DNA from: CAJCJE01 sp035948315
GTDB lineage: Bacteria > Actinomycetota > Actinomycetes > Mycobacteriales > Pseudonocardiaceae
Length of the DNA stretch: 64,000 nucleotides
NCBI GenBank assembly: GCA_035948315.1
Contig: DASZJG010000057.1
Span: 117,175 to 181,174, forward strand
Direction: 5' to 3'
In this document: piece by piece, positions 19,580 through 27,723 of the stretch
Layout: every line of letters starts with the position of its first letter
Numbering within the stretch: the first letter of the stretch is position 1
Notes under the pieces: generated by a model
The model's database searches: none
What the model saw: only the letters and a program-made list of their open reading frames with translations
Told to the model about the DNA's origin: nothing
Position numbers and translations under genes: made by a program

Positions 19580-20096
19580 GGACCTCACGCCGTACGTCAC
19601 CAATCTCCGCAACGAGCTTGCGGTGGCCGCAGAGGCGGGCGGCGAGGACGCCCGCGCACTCGCCGAGCGCCTCACCGCACCGCTCGACTCGGCCGTGCGG
19701 CTGACACTGTTGGAAGCCCTCTCCGCCGCTGCCGACGAGATCACCACCGATCTCGCGCCCGGTTCGGTCGAGCTGCGGCTGCGCGGCCGTGAGCCCGGCT
19801 TCATCGTCACGCCACCGCCCACCGACGAGTCCTTCGCCGGTGCGGCCCAGCCTGCCGCCGGCATGACCCCGCCGCCCGTCCTCGACGCCGACGACGGCGC
19901 GATGGCCCGGATCAACGTGCGCCTGCCCGAGCAGTTGAAGGCGCGCATCGAAGAGGCCGCGGCCAACGAGAAGATCTCCGCCAACGTCTGGCTGGTCCGC
20001 GCCGCGGCAGCCGCTCTCGACAGCGGCACCACCCGCCGAGCCGAGCCCAACCGGGCCACCGTCGGCGCCCAACACATCACCGGCTGGGTCCGCTAG
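19578..20096 (+). CDS. Ribbon-helix-helix (HicB-antitoxin-like) protein
   Basis: A 172-residue protein starting MDLTPYVTNLRNELAVAAEAGGEDARALAERL. The C-terminal 60 residues hold a ribbon-helix-helix domain (ARINVRLPEQLKARIEEAAANEKISANVWLVRAAAAAL). Such proteins are often labelled HicB-family antitoxins, but no HicA toxin is next to it; instead a DUF4097 protein follows after 32 bp, a pairing I recall as common in actinomycetes. It is probably a DNA-binding regulator. No Shine-Dalgarno is visible before the ATG at 19578, so the message may be leaderless. An upstream in-frame start at 19518 would cover the repeats and is less likely. Confidence 0.75.
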   Translation: MDLTPYVTNLRNELAVAAEAGGEDARALAERLTAPLDSAVRLTLLEALSAAADEITTDLAPGSVELRLRGREPGFIVTPPPTDESFAGAAQPAAGMTPPPVLDADDGAMARINVRLPEQLKARIEEAAANEKISANVWLVRAAAAALDSGTTRRAEPNRATVGAQHITGWVR

Positions 20097-20128
20097 ACCC
20101 GCCACCACCCACCTTCAAGGGGACAGCC

Positions 20129-20989
20129 ATGCCTACTTTCCAGACACCCGGACCGATTTCCGCAACGGTCGAGATCGTCCTCGGCGACGTCAAGATCATC
20201 GCCTCCGACCGCGCCGACACCGTCGTCGAGGTCCGCCCGTCCGACGAGTCCACAATGGATGATGTGCGCGCCGCGCAGGAGACCGTGGTCGACTTCGCGG
20301 CCGGCAGCCTGACCGTCAAGGCGCCCAAGGACTGGCGGTTGTACACGCCCTTCGGCGGCAAGGCGTCGATCGACGTGGTGATCGAACTGCCGACCGGTTC
20401 GCAGGTGCACGGCAACGCGAGCGTCTGCCGGTTCCTCTGCACCGGCGAACTCGGCCGGTGCGACCTGCGGACATCCACCGGCGACCTCCAGGTCGACAAG
20501 GCAGGCCCGCTCGAACTGCGCACCTCCGGCGGCAACGTCACCGTCGATCACGGCGTGTCCCGGACGAACATCAGGACCGGGACGGGCATCGTGCGCATCC
20601 GCGAGATCGACGGTCCCGCGATCATCAAGAACTCCAACGGAGACAGCTGGGTCCGGACGGCGACCGGCGACCTGCAGATCAACTCGGCCAACGGCAACAT
20701 CACGGTCGAGGAGCCGGCCGCGACCGTCACCGCGAAGACCGCCAACGGCAACATCCGCGTCGGCGACGCGGTACGTGGCTCGCTGCGCCTGGAGACCTCG
20801 ATCGGCGAGGTCGAAGTGGGTATTCGCGAGGGCAGCGCGGCGTGGCTGGACGTCAGCACGAAGCACGGCTCGGTGCAGAACCTGATGGAGACGGTCGAGC
20901 GGCCCGACGAGGCCAGCGACAAGGTCGAGGTCTACGCCCGCAACTCCTTCGGCAACATCATCATTCGCCGCGCCACCACTGTCGCCTGA
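20129..20989 (+). CDS. DUF4097-family beta-solenoid protein
   Basis: A 286-residue protein of the DUF4097 (putative adhesin) family. It has many short repeats of the type LRTSTGDLQVDKAG, LRTSGGNVTVDHG, VRTATGDLQINSANGN, ITVEE and AKTANGNIRVGDA, consistent with a right-handed beta-solenoid. No signal peptide or membrane helix is seen, so it is probably cytoplasmic despite the adhesin label. The function is unknown. It has AAGGGGA before its ATG and is probably co-transcribed with the RHH gene. Confidence 0.8.
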   Translation: MPTFQTPGPISATVEIVLGDVKIIASDRADTVVEVRPSDESTMDDVRAAQETVVDFAAGSLTVKAPKDWRLYTPFGGKASIDVVIELPTGSQVHGNASVCRFLCTGELGRCDLRTSTGDLQVDKAGPLELRTSGGNVTVDHGVSRTNIRTGTGIVRIREIDGPAIIKNSNGDSWVRTATGDLQINSANGNITVEEPAATVTAKTANGNIRVGDAVRGSLRLETSIGEVEVGIREGSAAWLDVSTKHGSVQNLMETVERPDEASDKVEVYARNSFGNIIIRRATTVA

Positions 20990-21259
20990 CCCCCCATAAC
21001 ACACAATCTCGTTGACACAAAACGGATAGCCGAGGTTGTCCACACCCGCGCCAACTGTCCACAAGCGCCTCCGCGGAACCGGCCCCGCAGCCCCCCGCCA
21101 CTACACTGAACGAGCGGGGCCTTGGGCCCGCCCCCCTTTAGGGAGGGTGGGGGCTGCTCTCTCGCGAATTTAAAAAATCTTCGGGCGAGTTGTTTGCCTT
21201 GCGGTGAGACGCGCCATTTTTCGAGCTTTTTCGGAATGATTTCGAAAGGAATGAACGGG
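20990..21259. other. Intergenic region with two DnaA-box-like sites and a GC hairpin
   Basis: 270 bases upstream of the exporter genes. TTGTCCACA at 21036-21044 is an exact actinomycete DnaA box, and CTGTCCACA at 21055-21063 matches 8 of 9, 19 bp away in the same orientation. From 21115 to 21155 runs a C/G tract able to fold (GGGGCC with GGGCCC, and CCCCC with GGGGG). The last 100 bases are unusually AT-rich for this genome. Confidence 0.5.
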
Positions 21260-22237
21260 ATGAGTATGCCGTCTTCCGCTATCACGGTAACCGGATTGCG
21301 GAAATCGTACAAGGACAAGGTCGTGCTCGATGGAATCGATCTCGATATCAAGGAGGGCACCGTCTTCTCGCTGCTCGGCCCGAACGGGGCCGGGAAGACG
21401 ACGACCGTGCGAATCCTGTCCACGCTGATCAAACCGGACGCCGGCAGTGCCTGGATCGCCGGCAACGACCTGGCCAAGGAGCCGGACGCGGTGCGGTCCG
21501 CCATCGGTGTCACCGGCCAGTTCTCCGCCGTGGACGGATTGCTGACCGGATTCGAAAACCTGGCGCTGATGGGCGATCTCCATCATCTCGGCAAACGCGA
21601 ATCGCGGCGTCGAGCGATGGAACTGCTGGAGAAATTCGATTTGGTCGAGGCCACGAAGAAGCCGTTGGCGACCTATTCCGGCGGCATGCGGCGCAGGCTG
21701 GATCTGGCCATGACACTGGTCGGCAGGCCGCGGATCATCTTCCTGGACGAGCCGACCACCGGCCTCGACCCGCGCAGCAGGCGCACCATGTGGGAGATCA
21801 TCCACGACCTGGTCGAACAGGATGGCGTCACGATCTTCCTGACCACCCAGTACCTGGACGAGGCCGACCAACTCGCCGACCGGATCGCCGTGCTCGATCG
21901 CGGCAAGCTCGTCGCCGAGGGCACGTCGGCCGAACTCAAGCAACTGATTCCCGGTGGACACGTCAGCCTGCGCTTCGCCGACGCCGCCGAACTCGACGTT
22001 GCCGCGCACGCCCTGGGTGAGACCAAGCGCGACGACGATGAGTTGACCCTCCAGGTGGCCAGTGACGGCGGCGTCAAGTCGCTGCGCTTCCTGCTCGACC
22101 GACTCGACCAGGTGCGCCTCGAACCGGCCGAACTCACCGTGCACACCCCCGACCTCGACGACGTGTTCCTCGCCCTGACCGAACGCCCCACCCACTCCCC
22201 CGCCGTCCCCGCCATGGAAACCGGAGCAGTCCGATGA
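21260..22237 (+). CDS. DrrA-type ABC transporter ATP-binding protein
   Basis: A 325-residue ATPase of the daunorubicin-resistance (DrrA) family. Walker A GPNGAGKTTT lies near residue 45, the signature YSGGMRRRLDLAMTLVGRP near 140, Walker B IIFLDEPTTGLDPRSR, and a C-terminal DUF4162-like tail (about 225-310) typical of drug exporters. It powers efflux of a hydrophobic compound or antibiotic with the permease encoded next. Several ATGs are in frame; the one at 21260 has AAAGGA nine bases upstream and is preferred over 21251. It overlaps the permease gene by 4 bp. Confidence 0.92.
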   Translation: MSMPSSAITVTGLRKSYKDKVVLDGIDLDIKEGTVFSLLGPNGAGKTTTVRILSTLIKPDAGSAWIAGNDLAKEPDAVRSAIGVTGQFSAVDGLLTGFENLALMGDLHHLGKRESRRRAMELLEKFDLVEATKKPLATYSGGMRRRLDLAMTLVGRPRIIFLDEPTTGLDPRSRRTMWEIIHDLVEQDGVTIFLTTQYLDEADQLADRIAVLDRGKLVAEGTSAELKQLIPGGHVSLRFADAAELDVAAHALGETKRDDDELTLQVASDGGVKSLRFLLDRLDQVRLEPAELTVHTPDLDDVFLALTERPTHSPAVPAMETGAVR

Positions 22238-23010
22238 GCGCCGCTACCTTCGCCTTCACCGACTCCCGCACGCTGCTGCGCCGCAACCTGTTGCACGCGT
22301 TGCGCTACCCGGGCCTGTCCCTCAGCACCCTGCTGATGCCGCTGTTGTTCCTGCTGCTGTTCACCTATGCGTTCGGCGGCACGCTCGGCGCCGGTATCGG
22401 CGGCGGAAGCTACATCAACTACCTGGCGCCCGGAATGTTGATCATGACCGGCACGACGAGCATGGTAAGCACCGCCGTGTCGGTGTGCACGGACATGACC
22501 GAGGGCATCGTCGATCGCTTCCGCACCATGTCGATCTCGCGGTTCGCACTGCTCAGCGGACACGTCATCGCAGCCGTGATCCAAACCCTGGCGAGCATGG
22601 GTGTTCTGCTCGGGGTCGCGGTGGCCATCGGCTTCCGGCCGCACGCCGGCCTGCTCGAATGGCTCGGCGCCATCGGCATACTCGCCCTGCTCGCCATCGC
22701 GATGACCTGGGTTGCGATGGCCATGGGCCTGTTCGCCAAGGCACCGGAGAGCGCGAGCAACCTGCCGATGCCGCTGGTCCTGCTGCCCTTCCTGGGCAGC
22801 GGATTCGTGCCGGCCGCCTCGATGAGCCCAGGGCTGCGGCAGTTCGCCGAGTACCAGCCGTTCACGCCGATCACGGAGACGCTGCGCGGTCTGATGCTGG
22901 GCACGCAGGTCGGCAACGAGTGGATCATGGCGGTCGCCTGGTGCGTGGCGCTGGCGGTGTTCGGCTATCTCGCGGCGCGAAAGCTGTTCGACCGCCGCGC
23001 CGAACACTGA
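22234..23010 (+). CDS. DrrB-type ABC-2 transporter permease
   Basis: A 258-residue ABC-2 permease with about six membrane helices, for example LSTLLMPLLFLLLFTYAFGG and YLAPGMLIMTGTTSMVSTAVSV. The conserved motif MTEGIVDRFRTMSISRFALLSGH lies between helices 2 and 3, and PFLGSGFVPAASMSPGLRQFAEYQPFTPITETLRG precedes the last helix. It forms the membrane pore of an exporter with the preceding ATPase. The substrate cannot be told from sequence. Translationally coupled by an ATGA overlap. Confidence 0.92.
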   Translation: MSAATFAFTDSRTLLRRNLLHALRYPGLSLSTLLMPLLFLLLFTYAFGGTLGAGIGGGSYINYLAPGMLIMTGTTSMVSTAVSVCTDMTEGIVDRFRTMSISRFALLSGHVIAAVIQTLASMGVLLGVAVAIGFRPHAGLLEWLGAIGILALLAIAMTWVAMAMGLFAKAPESASNLPMPLVLLPFLGSGFVPAASMSPGLRQFAEYQPFTPITETLRGLMLGTQVGNEWIMAVAWCVALAVFGYLAARKLFDRRAEH

Positions 23011-23385
23011 TCGGTCTGGCTGTCGCACATCGGCCGAACCTCGTTCGTGGGAAACACTGTTCACTGGTTGGGGACAGCGTTCGCCGGGCGAGTGTTCGGC
23101 CGAATGGCGTTCGCGCCCAGGATGTTGCGGGACGGCGCGCATCCAACCCTCAGCCCAGCCGATCGGGCATTTCGGGCAGCTACTTAACGCAAGATCACTC
23201 GACCGGAGTACACCAAGGCCGCCGACCCGGGCCAATTGGTCCGAAGTGGCCCTTGGCAACTCCTTGATATCCGGTTAAATAACTGGTTCGGGCGACGAAC
23301 GAAAGTCCTGCTGATCTTTACCATGAACGCGACACAGGCCACGAACGCGACACGGGCAACAAAACCCGCGGAGGGAGCAACGTCG
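23011..23385. other. Intergenic region with probable threonine aldolase promoter
   Basis: 375 bases with no convincing gene. TTGGCA (23253-23258) and TAAATA (23276-23281) separated by 17 bases form a plausible promoter. Upstream lies a palindromic GGCCAATTGGTCC. Between the promoter and the gene is an imperfect direct repeat containing ACGAACGCGACAC twice (around 23327-23355). Confidence 0.45.
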
Positions 23386-24444
23386 GTGATGGACGCACCC
23401 GTCGATCTTCGATCGGACACGGTGAGCAGACCGTCGGCAGCCATGCGACACGCGATGGCGACCGCCGAGGTCGGCGACGACTGGTACGGCGACGATCCGA
23501 CCGTGAACCGACTACATGATCTCGCCGCCGAACTGACCGGCAAACCCGCTGCCGCCTACCTGCCGACCGGCACCATGTGCAACCAGATCGCGCTGAGCAT
23601 CTTCGCCCGAACAGGACACTCGGTGATCTGCGAGTCCACCGCGCATATCGGCGAGACCGAGGCCGCGTCGTCGGCCGCGCTGTCGGGGATCTCGTTTCAT
23701 TCGGTGACCGGCGCGGAGGACGGGCTGGTCAACGCCGACCAGATCGCCGGGGCGCTCGAACCGGATCTGTACAACGTCGAAGTCGTGGACCTGGTCGCGT
23801 TGGAGAACACGCACCAGGTGGGCGGCGGGTCCGTACTGCCGGTGGAGGAGGTTCGCGCGATCGCCAAGATCTGCGCCGATCACGACCTTCCGCTCTACCT
23901 CGACGGCGCGCGGATCTTCAACGCGTGTGCGGTCACCGGCGCGAGCGTTGCCGACTACGCCGCGGAGACGAGCGCCATGATGTTCTGTCTCTCCAAGGGA
24001 CTCGGCGCGCCGATCGGCTCCATGCTGGTCGGCGACAACGACTTCATCACCGAGGTTCGCCGGCGCAAGATCCTCTTCGGCGGCGCGTGGCGGCAGGCGG
24101 GGATCATGGCGGCGGCCGGGATCGTCGCGCTGCGGGAGGGTCCTGGCCGGCTGGCCGAGGATCATCTGAACGCGCGCAGGCTCGCCGAGGGCGTCGCCGA
24201 GATCCTGCCGGGCAGCATCGATCCGGCCAAGGTGCCGACCAACATCCTGTTCGTCGACGTCGCGCGGCACGGCCACGGCATGAAGGAATGGGTGCAACGG
24301 TTGGCCGCCAACGGTTTGCTGGTCACCACGGTCGGCGGGAAGCTGCGCATGCTCACTCACGTGAACATCGGCCGACAGCAGATCACCGACGCGCTGACCG
24401 TATGGCGGACGGTGGCCGCGGAACTGGCGAGCGGCGTCGAATGA
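23386..24444 (+). CDS. Low-specificity L-threonine aldolase family protein
   Basis: A PLP-dependent fold-type I enzyme of the threonine aldolase/beta-eliminating lyase family, about 352 residues. DLRSDTVSRPSAAMRHAM and VGDDWYGDDPTVNRL form the N-terminal signature, ENTHQVGGGSVLP precedes the PLP-anchoring segment, and FCLSKGLGAPIGSML carries the Schiff-base Lys. It cleaves L-threonine or allo-threonine to glycine and acetaldehyde. The GTG at 23386 has GGAGGGAG eight bases upstream, and ATG 23389 follows it at once; an ATG at 23323 is possible but gives a Thr/Ala-rich tail. It overlaps the next gene. Confidence 0.88.
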   Translation: MMDAPVDLRSDTVSRPSAAMRHAMATAEVGDDWYGDDPTVNRLHDLAAELTGKPAAAYLPTGTMCNQIALSIFARTGHSVICESTAHIGETEAASSAALSGISFHSVTGAEDGLVNADQIAGALEPDLYNVEVVDLVALENTHQVGGGSVLPVEEVRAIAKICADHDLPLYLDGARIFNACAVTGASVADYAAETSAMMFCLSKGLGAPIGSMLVGDNDFITEVRRRKILFGGAWRQAGIMAAAGIVALREGPGRLAEDHLNARRLAEGVAEILPGSIDPAKVPTNILFVDVARHGHGMKEWVQRLAANGLLVTTVGGKLRMLTHVNIGRQQITDALTVWRTVAAELASGVE

Positions 24445-25181
24445 TGATCTTCGCGCAGATCAGCGATCTGCACATCGACGGCTCAGAGCACAGCGTCGAG
24501 CGCGCTACTCGGGTGATGAACCATCTCAACGACCTGCCGGGCGAACTCGACGCGATCCTGGTGACGGGCGACATCGCCGATCATGGGCTGGTCGAGGAGT
24601 ACGAGCAGGCGGCGAAGATCCTTACTTCGGCGCGGCCGGTGTTGCACTGTCCGGGCAATCACGACGTACGGGCCAACTATCGGGTTGGGCTGAACAAGGA
24701 AGCGGCGTCGGACGAACCGATCAATCGGGTGCATCGGTTGCCTGGCGCGACGTTCGCGATGTGCGACTCGACGATTCCGGGCGAGGACGGGGGTGTGCTC
24801 ACCGAGGACACGCTCGACTGGCTGGATGGGGTGTTGCGGGATACGCCCGCGGACACGCCGGCGTTCGTGTGTTTTCATCATCCGCCGGTGCGGATGCATC
24901 AGCCGTATCTGGATTCGATGCTGTTGACGGAGCAGGCGCGGCTCGCCGAGGTGATCGGTCGGCATCCGCAGGTGGTCGCGGTGCTGACCGGGCACGCGCA
25001 CACGGCCGCCGCGAGCATGTTCGCCGGGTTGCCGTTGCTGGTCGCGCCCGGCGTGGTGTCGACGCTGGTGATGCCGTGGGAGCACGGCGACATCGTCGAT
25101 CGGCGGCAGCCGCCGGGGATCGCGTACCACGTGCTCGACGACGAACATGGGCTGACCACGCACTATCGGGTGGTGTGCTGA
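24441..25181 (+). CDS. Calcineurin-like metallophosphoesterase
   Basis: A 246-residue metallophosphoesterase. All signature motifs are present: FAQISDLHID (DxH), VTGDIADHG (GDxxD), CPGNHD (GNHD), CFHHPP and LTGHAHT (GHxH). It resembles CpdA/Rv0805-type cyclic nucleotide phosphodiesterases, so cAMP hydrolysis is possible. An adenylate cyclase gene lies 0.9 kb downstream on the other strand. The ATG at 24441 overlaps the threonine aldolase stop, so the two are co-translated. Confidence 0.87.
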   Translation: MMIFAQISDLHIDGSEHSVERATRVMNHLNDLPGELDAILVTGDIADHGLVEEYEQAAKILTSARPVLHCPGNHDVRANYRVGLNKEAASDEPINRVHRLPGATFAMCDSTIPGEDGGVLTEDTLDWLDGVLRDTPADTPAFVCFHHPPVRMHQPYLDSMLLTEQARLAEVIGRHPQVVAVLTGHAHTAAASMFAGLPLLVAPGVVSTLVMPWEHGDIVDRRQPPGIAYHVLDDEHGLTTHYRVVC

Positions 25182-25252
25182 TCCGGTCGGCGGAGCCGGG
25201 CGACGCGGCCGCGATCGCGGCGTGGCAGCGCGCCGGCCCGTCCGCTGATTAG
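25175..25252 (+). pseudogene. Remnant of a GNAT acetyltransferase N-terminus
   Basis: A 25-codon frame overlapping the phosphoesterase stop reads LIRSAEPGDAAAIAAW, the usual opening of GNAT acetyltransferases, and then ends at a TAG shared with the end of the converging aldo/keto reductase. It is far too short to fold, so I read it as the leftover of a truncated gene. A chance resemblance is possible. Confidence 0.45.
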
Positions 25253-26124
25253 TTGAAGGTGTCGGGATCCGGGCCGGTGCGCAGGCCCTTGTCGAGCGCG
25301 GTCAGGGCGGCGACGTCGTCGGCGGTCAGTTCGAAGCCGAAGACGTTGAGGTTCTCGGCGATCCGCGACGGCGTGACCGACTTCGGGATGACCACGTTGC
25401 CCAGCTGGAGGTGCCAGCGCAGCACCACCTGTGCGGGCGTGCGGCCCAGTCGGTCGGCGATGGTGGTGACGGTCGGGTTGCCGAGCAGTTCGCCGCCCTT
25501 GGCCAACGGGCTCCACGCCTCGGTCGCGATGCCGTGTTCGGCGTCGAAGGCGCGCAGTTCTTCCTGGACCAGGAACGGATGCAGCTCGATCTGGTTCAGC
25601 GCGGGGACCACGTCGGTGTTGTCGATCAGCCGGCGCAGGTGCTCGGGCTGGAAGTTGGACACGCCGATCGCGCGGGCCCGGCCCTGCGCGCGAATGGTCT
25701 CGAACGCGCGCCAGGTGTCCAGGTACCTGTCCCTGGCCGGGGTGGGCCAGTGGATCAGGTACAGGTCGACGGTGTCCAGGCCGAGCGCGCCGAGGCTGCG
25801 GTCGAACGCGCGCAGGGTCTCGTCGTAGCCCTGGTCGGCGTTCCACAGTTTGGTGGTGATGAACAGCTCGTCGCGCTGGATGCCGGACTCGGCGAGCGCG
25901 ATGCCGACGCCCTTCTCGTTGCGGTACACGGCTGCCGTGTCGATGCTGCGGTAGCCGGCGCTCAGCGCCGCGCCGACGGCGGCGGTGGTCTCCGCGTCCG
26001 GGACCTGGAACACGCCAAAGCCCAGCTGCGGCATCACCACCCCGTTGTTGAGTGTGATGGTAGGTATTTGCACACGCTTGATAGTGGCGTACGCGATGCG
26101 ATCCGGCAACTTGATGTGGCTCAC
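25249..26124 (-). CDS. Aldo/keto reductase
   Basis: A 291-residue NADPH-dependent aldo/keto reductase of the 2,5-diketo-D-gluconate reductase group. The catalytic tetrad is visible: Asp and Tyr in YRSIDTAAVYRNEKGVG, Lys in FITTKLWN and His in DLYLIHWP. The cofactor-binding C-terminal segment VIPKSVTPSRIAENL is intact. The annotated GTG start at 26124 overlaps the cyclase stop by 4 bp but gives a 17-residue extension before the usual IPTITLNNGVVMPQLG; the GTG at 26073 is an alternative. The substrate is not known. Confidence 0.88.
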   Translation of the reverse strand: MSHIKLPDRIAYATIKRVQIPTITLNNGVVMPQLGFGVFQVPDAETTAAVGAALSAGYRSIDTAAVYRNEKGVGIALAESGIQRDELFITTKLWNADQGYDETLRAFDRSLGALGLDTVDLYLIHWPTPARDRYLDTWRAFETIRAQGRARAIGVSNFQPEHLRRLIDNTDVVPALNQIELHPFLVQEELRAFDAEHGIATEAWSPLAKGGELLGNPTVTTIADRLGRTPAQVVLRWHLQLGNVVIPKSVTPSRIAENLNVFGFELTADDVAALTALDKGLRTGPDPDTFN

Positions 26125-27686
26125 GCGGGGCGCGGCGGGGTCTCCAGCTGGGCATGCGGGGCCATCGTGGCCGGGCGGGCGGTCCAGGTCTGGGTGCGTT
26201 CGTCGCGGCCGCGCAGGCGCAGCGATCGGTAGGGCTCCCAGTCGGCGCGCTCCTGCGCGGTGCAGGCGGACACCACGGCGTCGCTGGCGAGGATGCGCCC
26301 GCGGACCTGTTTGGCTTTCTCGGTCAGGCGGGCGGCCTCGTTGACCGCGTCGCCGATCACCGTGTACTCCAGGCGTTCCCGGGCACCCAGTCGGCCGGCG
26401 AAGACGCGGCCGGAGGCCACGCCGATGCCGAGGTCGAGTTCGCCGGTGCGGCGGACGGCGTCGCGGATCTCGCGTGCGGCGGCCAGTGCGGCGGTTTCGG
26501 CGTCGGGCAACGGGTTGGGGGCGCCGAAGATGCAGAGTGCGGCGTCGCCCTGGAACTTGTTGACCAGTCCGCCGTGCGCGCCGACCGCGTCGACGACGGC
26601 CGCGAAGAAGCGGTTGAGCTTGGCGACGAACTCCTCGGGCGGGATGCGGTAGGCCAGCGCGGTGGAGTCGACGACGTCGACGAACAGGGCGGTGGCCTGG
26701 CGGACGTCGCCGGCCAGTCGGGCGCCGTGTTCGAGGGCTTCGGCGGCGACGTCGGTGCCGACGTGCCGGCCGAACAGGTCCCGCAGGCGCTCCTGTTCGC
26801 GCAGGCCGGTCACCATGTCGTTGACCGAGCGCTGCAACAGGCCGATCTCGCTGCTGTCCTCGACCGACACCCGCACGTCGGTGCGGCCGCGCGCGACCAG
26901 GTCGAGCGCGGTGCGCATGCCGCGCAGCGGCGCGGTGACCGAGCGGGCGAACACGACGGTGGCGAACGCGCCGACGACCAGACCGATGCCGGCCAGGAAG
27001 ATCAGGCTGACGGTGGGTTCGGCCGAGTTCACCCTGGGCAGGGCGAGGACCAGCAGGACGGCGAGCAGCGGGAGGCCGCTGGCGACCAGCCAGGTGAGCA
27101 CCAAGCGGGTGCGGACGGTGGCCGAGCCCGCGCTGCCTGGCGGGACGATGTGCAGCATGGCCGCGTGCACGGGGCGGACCACGCGTTCGCTGACCAGGAA
27201 GCCGATGGCCGTGGTGGCGATGCCGCCGAGCGCGATGGCCAGGCCGAAGTCGAGCGCCCGCCAGCCGGGCACGAGCAGCGCCGCGAGGCCGCCGAGCAGG
27301 ACGCAGGCGATCAGCCAGAGCGCGCCGGTCGCGCGGGCGAAGTCGGCCGGGAGGCGCAGGGCGTGGTGGGCCTCGGCGACGGTCGGCGCGCGCCGGACGA
27401 CCAGCCAGTGCACGGCGCGGCGTTGCAGCCAGACCGCCCAGGCGGTGCCGGCCGCGGCGGAGAGGATCACGTAGCCGCCCGCGGCGATGCCGAGCACCAG
27501 GCCGGGCCGACCGGCGGTGGCCGGCGCGCCGGAGAGCACCAGGACGATGCTGACCACGGTCGCGCCGCAGACGCTCGCGCTCACGCCGATGACGGCGAGG
27601 CCGACGCTGGTGCGCAGCGCGAGCGGGAGCCTGGCCGCCGGCAGTCCGCTGGTCGGTCCCGAATCGGTTGGTGCGGTGGGAGCCAC
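26121..27686 (-). CDS. Membrane class III adenylate cyclase with HAMP domain
   Basis: A 521-residue protein. About six membrane helices lie in the first 260 residues, then a HAMP domain (FARSVTAPLRGMRTALDLVARGRTDVRV, near 265-315), then a class III cyclase domain (about 340-500). The cyclase keeps ATALFVDVVDSTALAYR with both metal Asp residues, KFQGDAALCIFGAPN, and VIGDAVNEAARLTEKAK. It makes cAMP from ATP at the membrane. The layout matches mycobacterial Rv1318c-type cyclases. The downstream aldo/keto reductase overlaps it by 4 bp. Confidence 0.9.
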   Translation of the reverse strand: MAPTAPTDSGPTSGLPAARLPLALRTSVGLAVIGVSASVCGATVVSIVLVLSGAPATAGRPGLVLGIAAGGYVILSAAAGTAWAVWLQRRAVHWLVVRRAPTVAEAHHALRLPADFARATGALWLIACVLLGGLAALLVPGWRALDFGLAIALGGIATTAIGFLVSERVVRPVHAAMLHIVPPGSAGSATVRTRLVLTWLVASGLPLLAVLLVLALPRVNSAEPTVSLIFLAGIGLVVGAFATVVFARSVTAPLRGMRTALDLVARGRTDVRVSVEDSSEIGLLQRSVNDMVTGLREQERLRDLFGRHVGTDVAAEALEHGARLAGDVRQATALFVDVVDSTALAYRIPPEEFVAKLNRFFAAVVDAVGAHGGLVNKFQGDAALCIFGAPNPLPDAETAALAAAREIRDAVRRTGELDLGIGVASGRVFAGRLGARERLEYTVIGDAVNEAARLTEKAKQVRGRILASDAVVSACTAQERADWEPYRSLRLRGRDERTQTWTARPATMAPHAQLETPPRPA

Positions 27687-27723
27687 CCGCGGATCGTATG
27701 GGGTCGAATGGGACGGCGCGGGA

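Noticed and set aside
19578..20096. HicAB toxin-antitoxin system
   Set aside because: The RHH protein lacks the HicB RNase-H-like domain as far as I can see, and no HicA-sized neighbour exists.
21115..21250. Possible riboswitch or structured leader before the exporter genes
   Set aside because: A C/G hairpin and an AT-rich stretch are present, but no known riboswitch core could be recognised.
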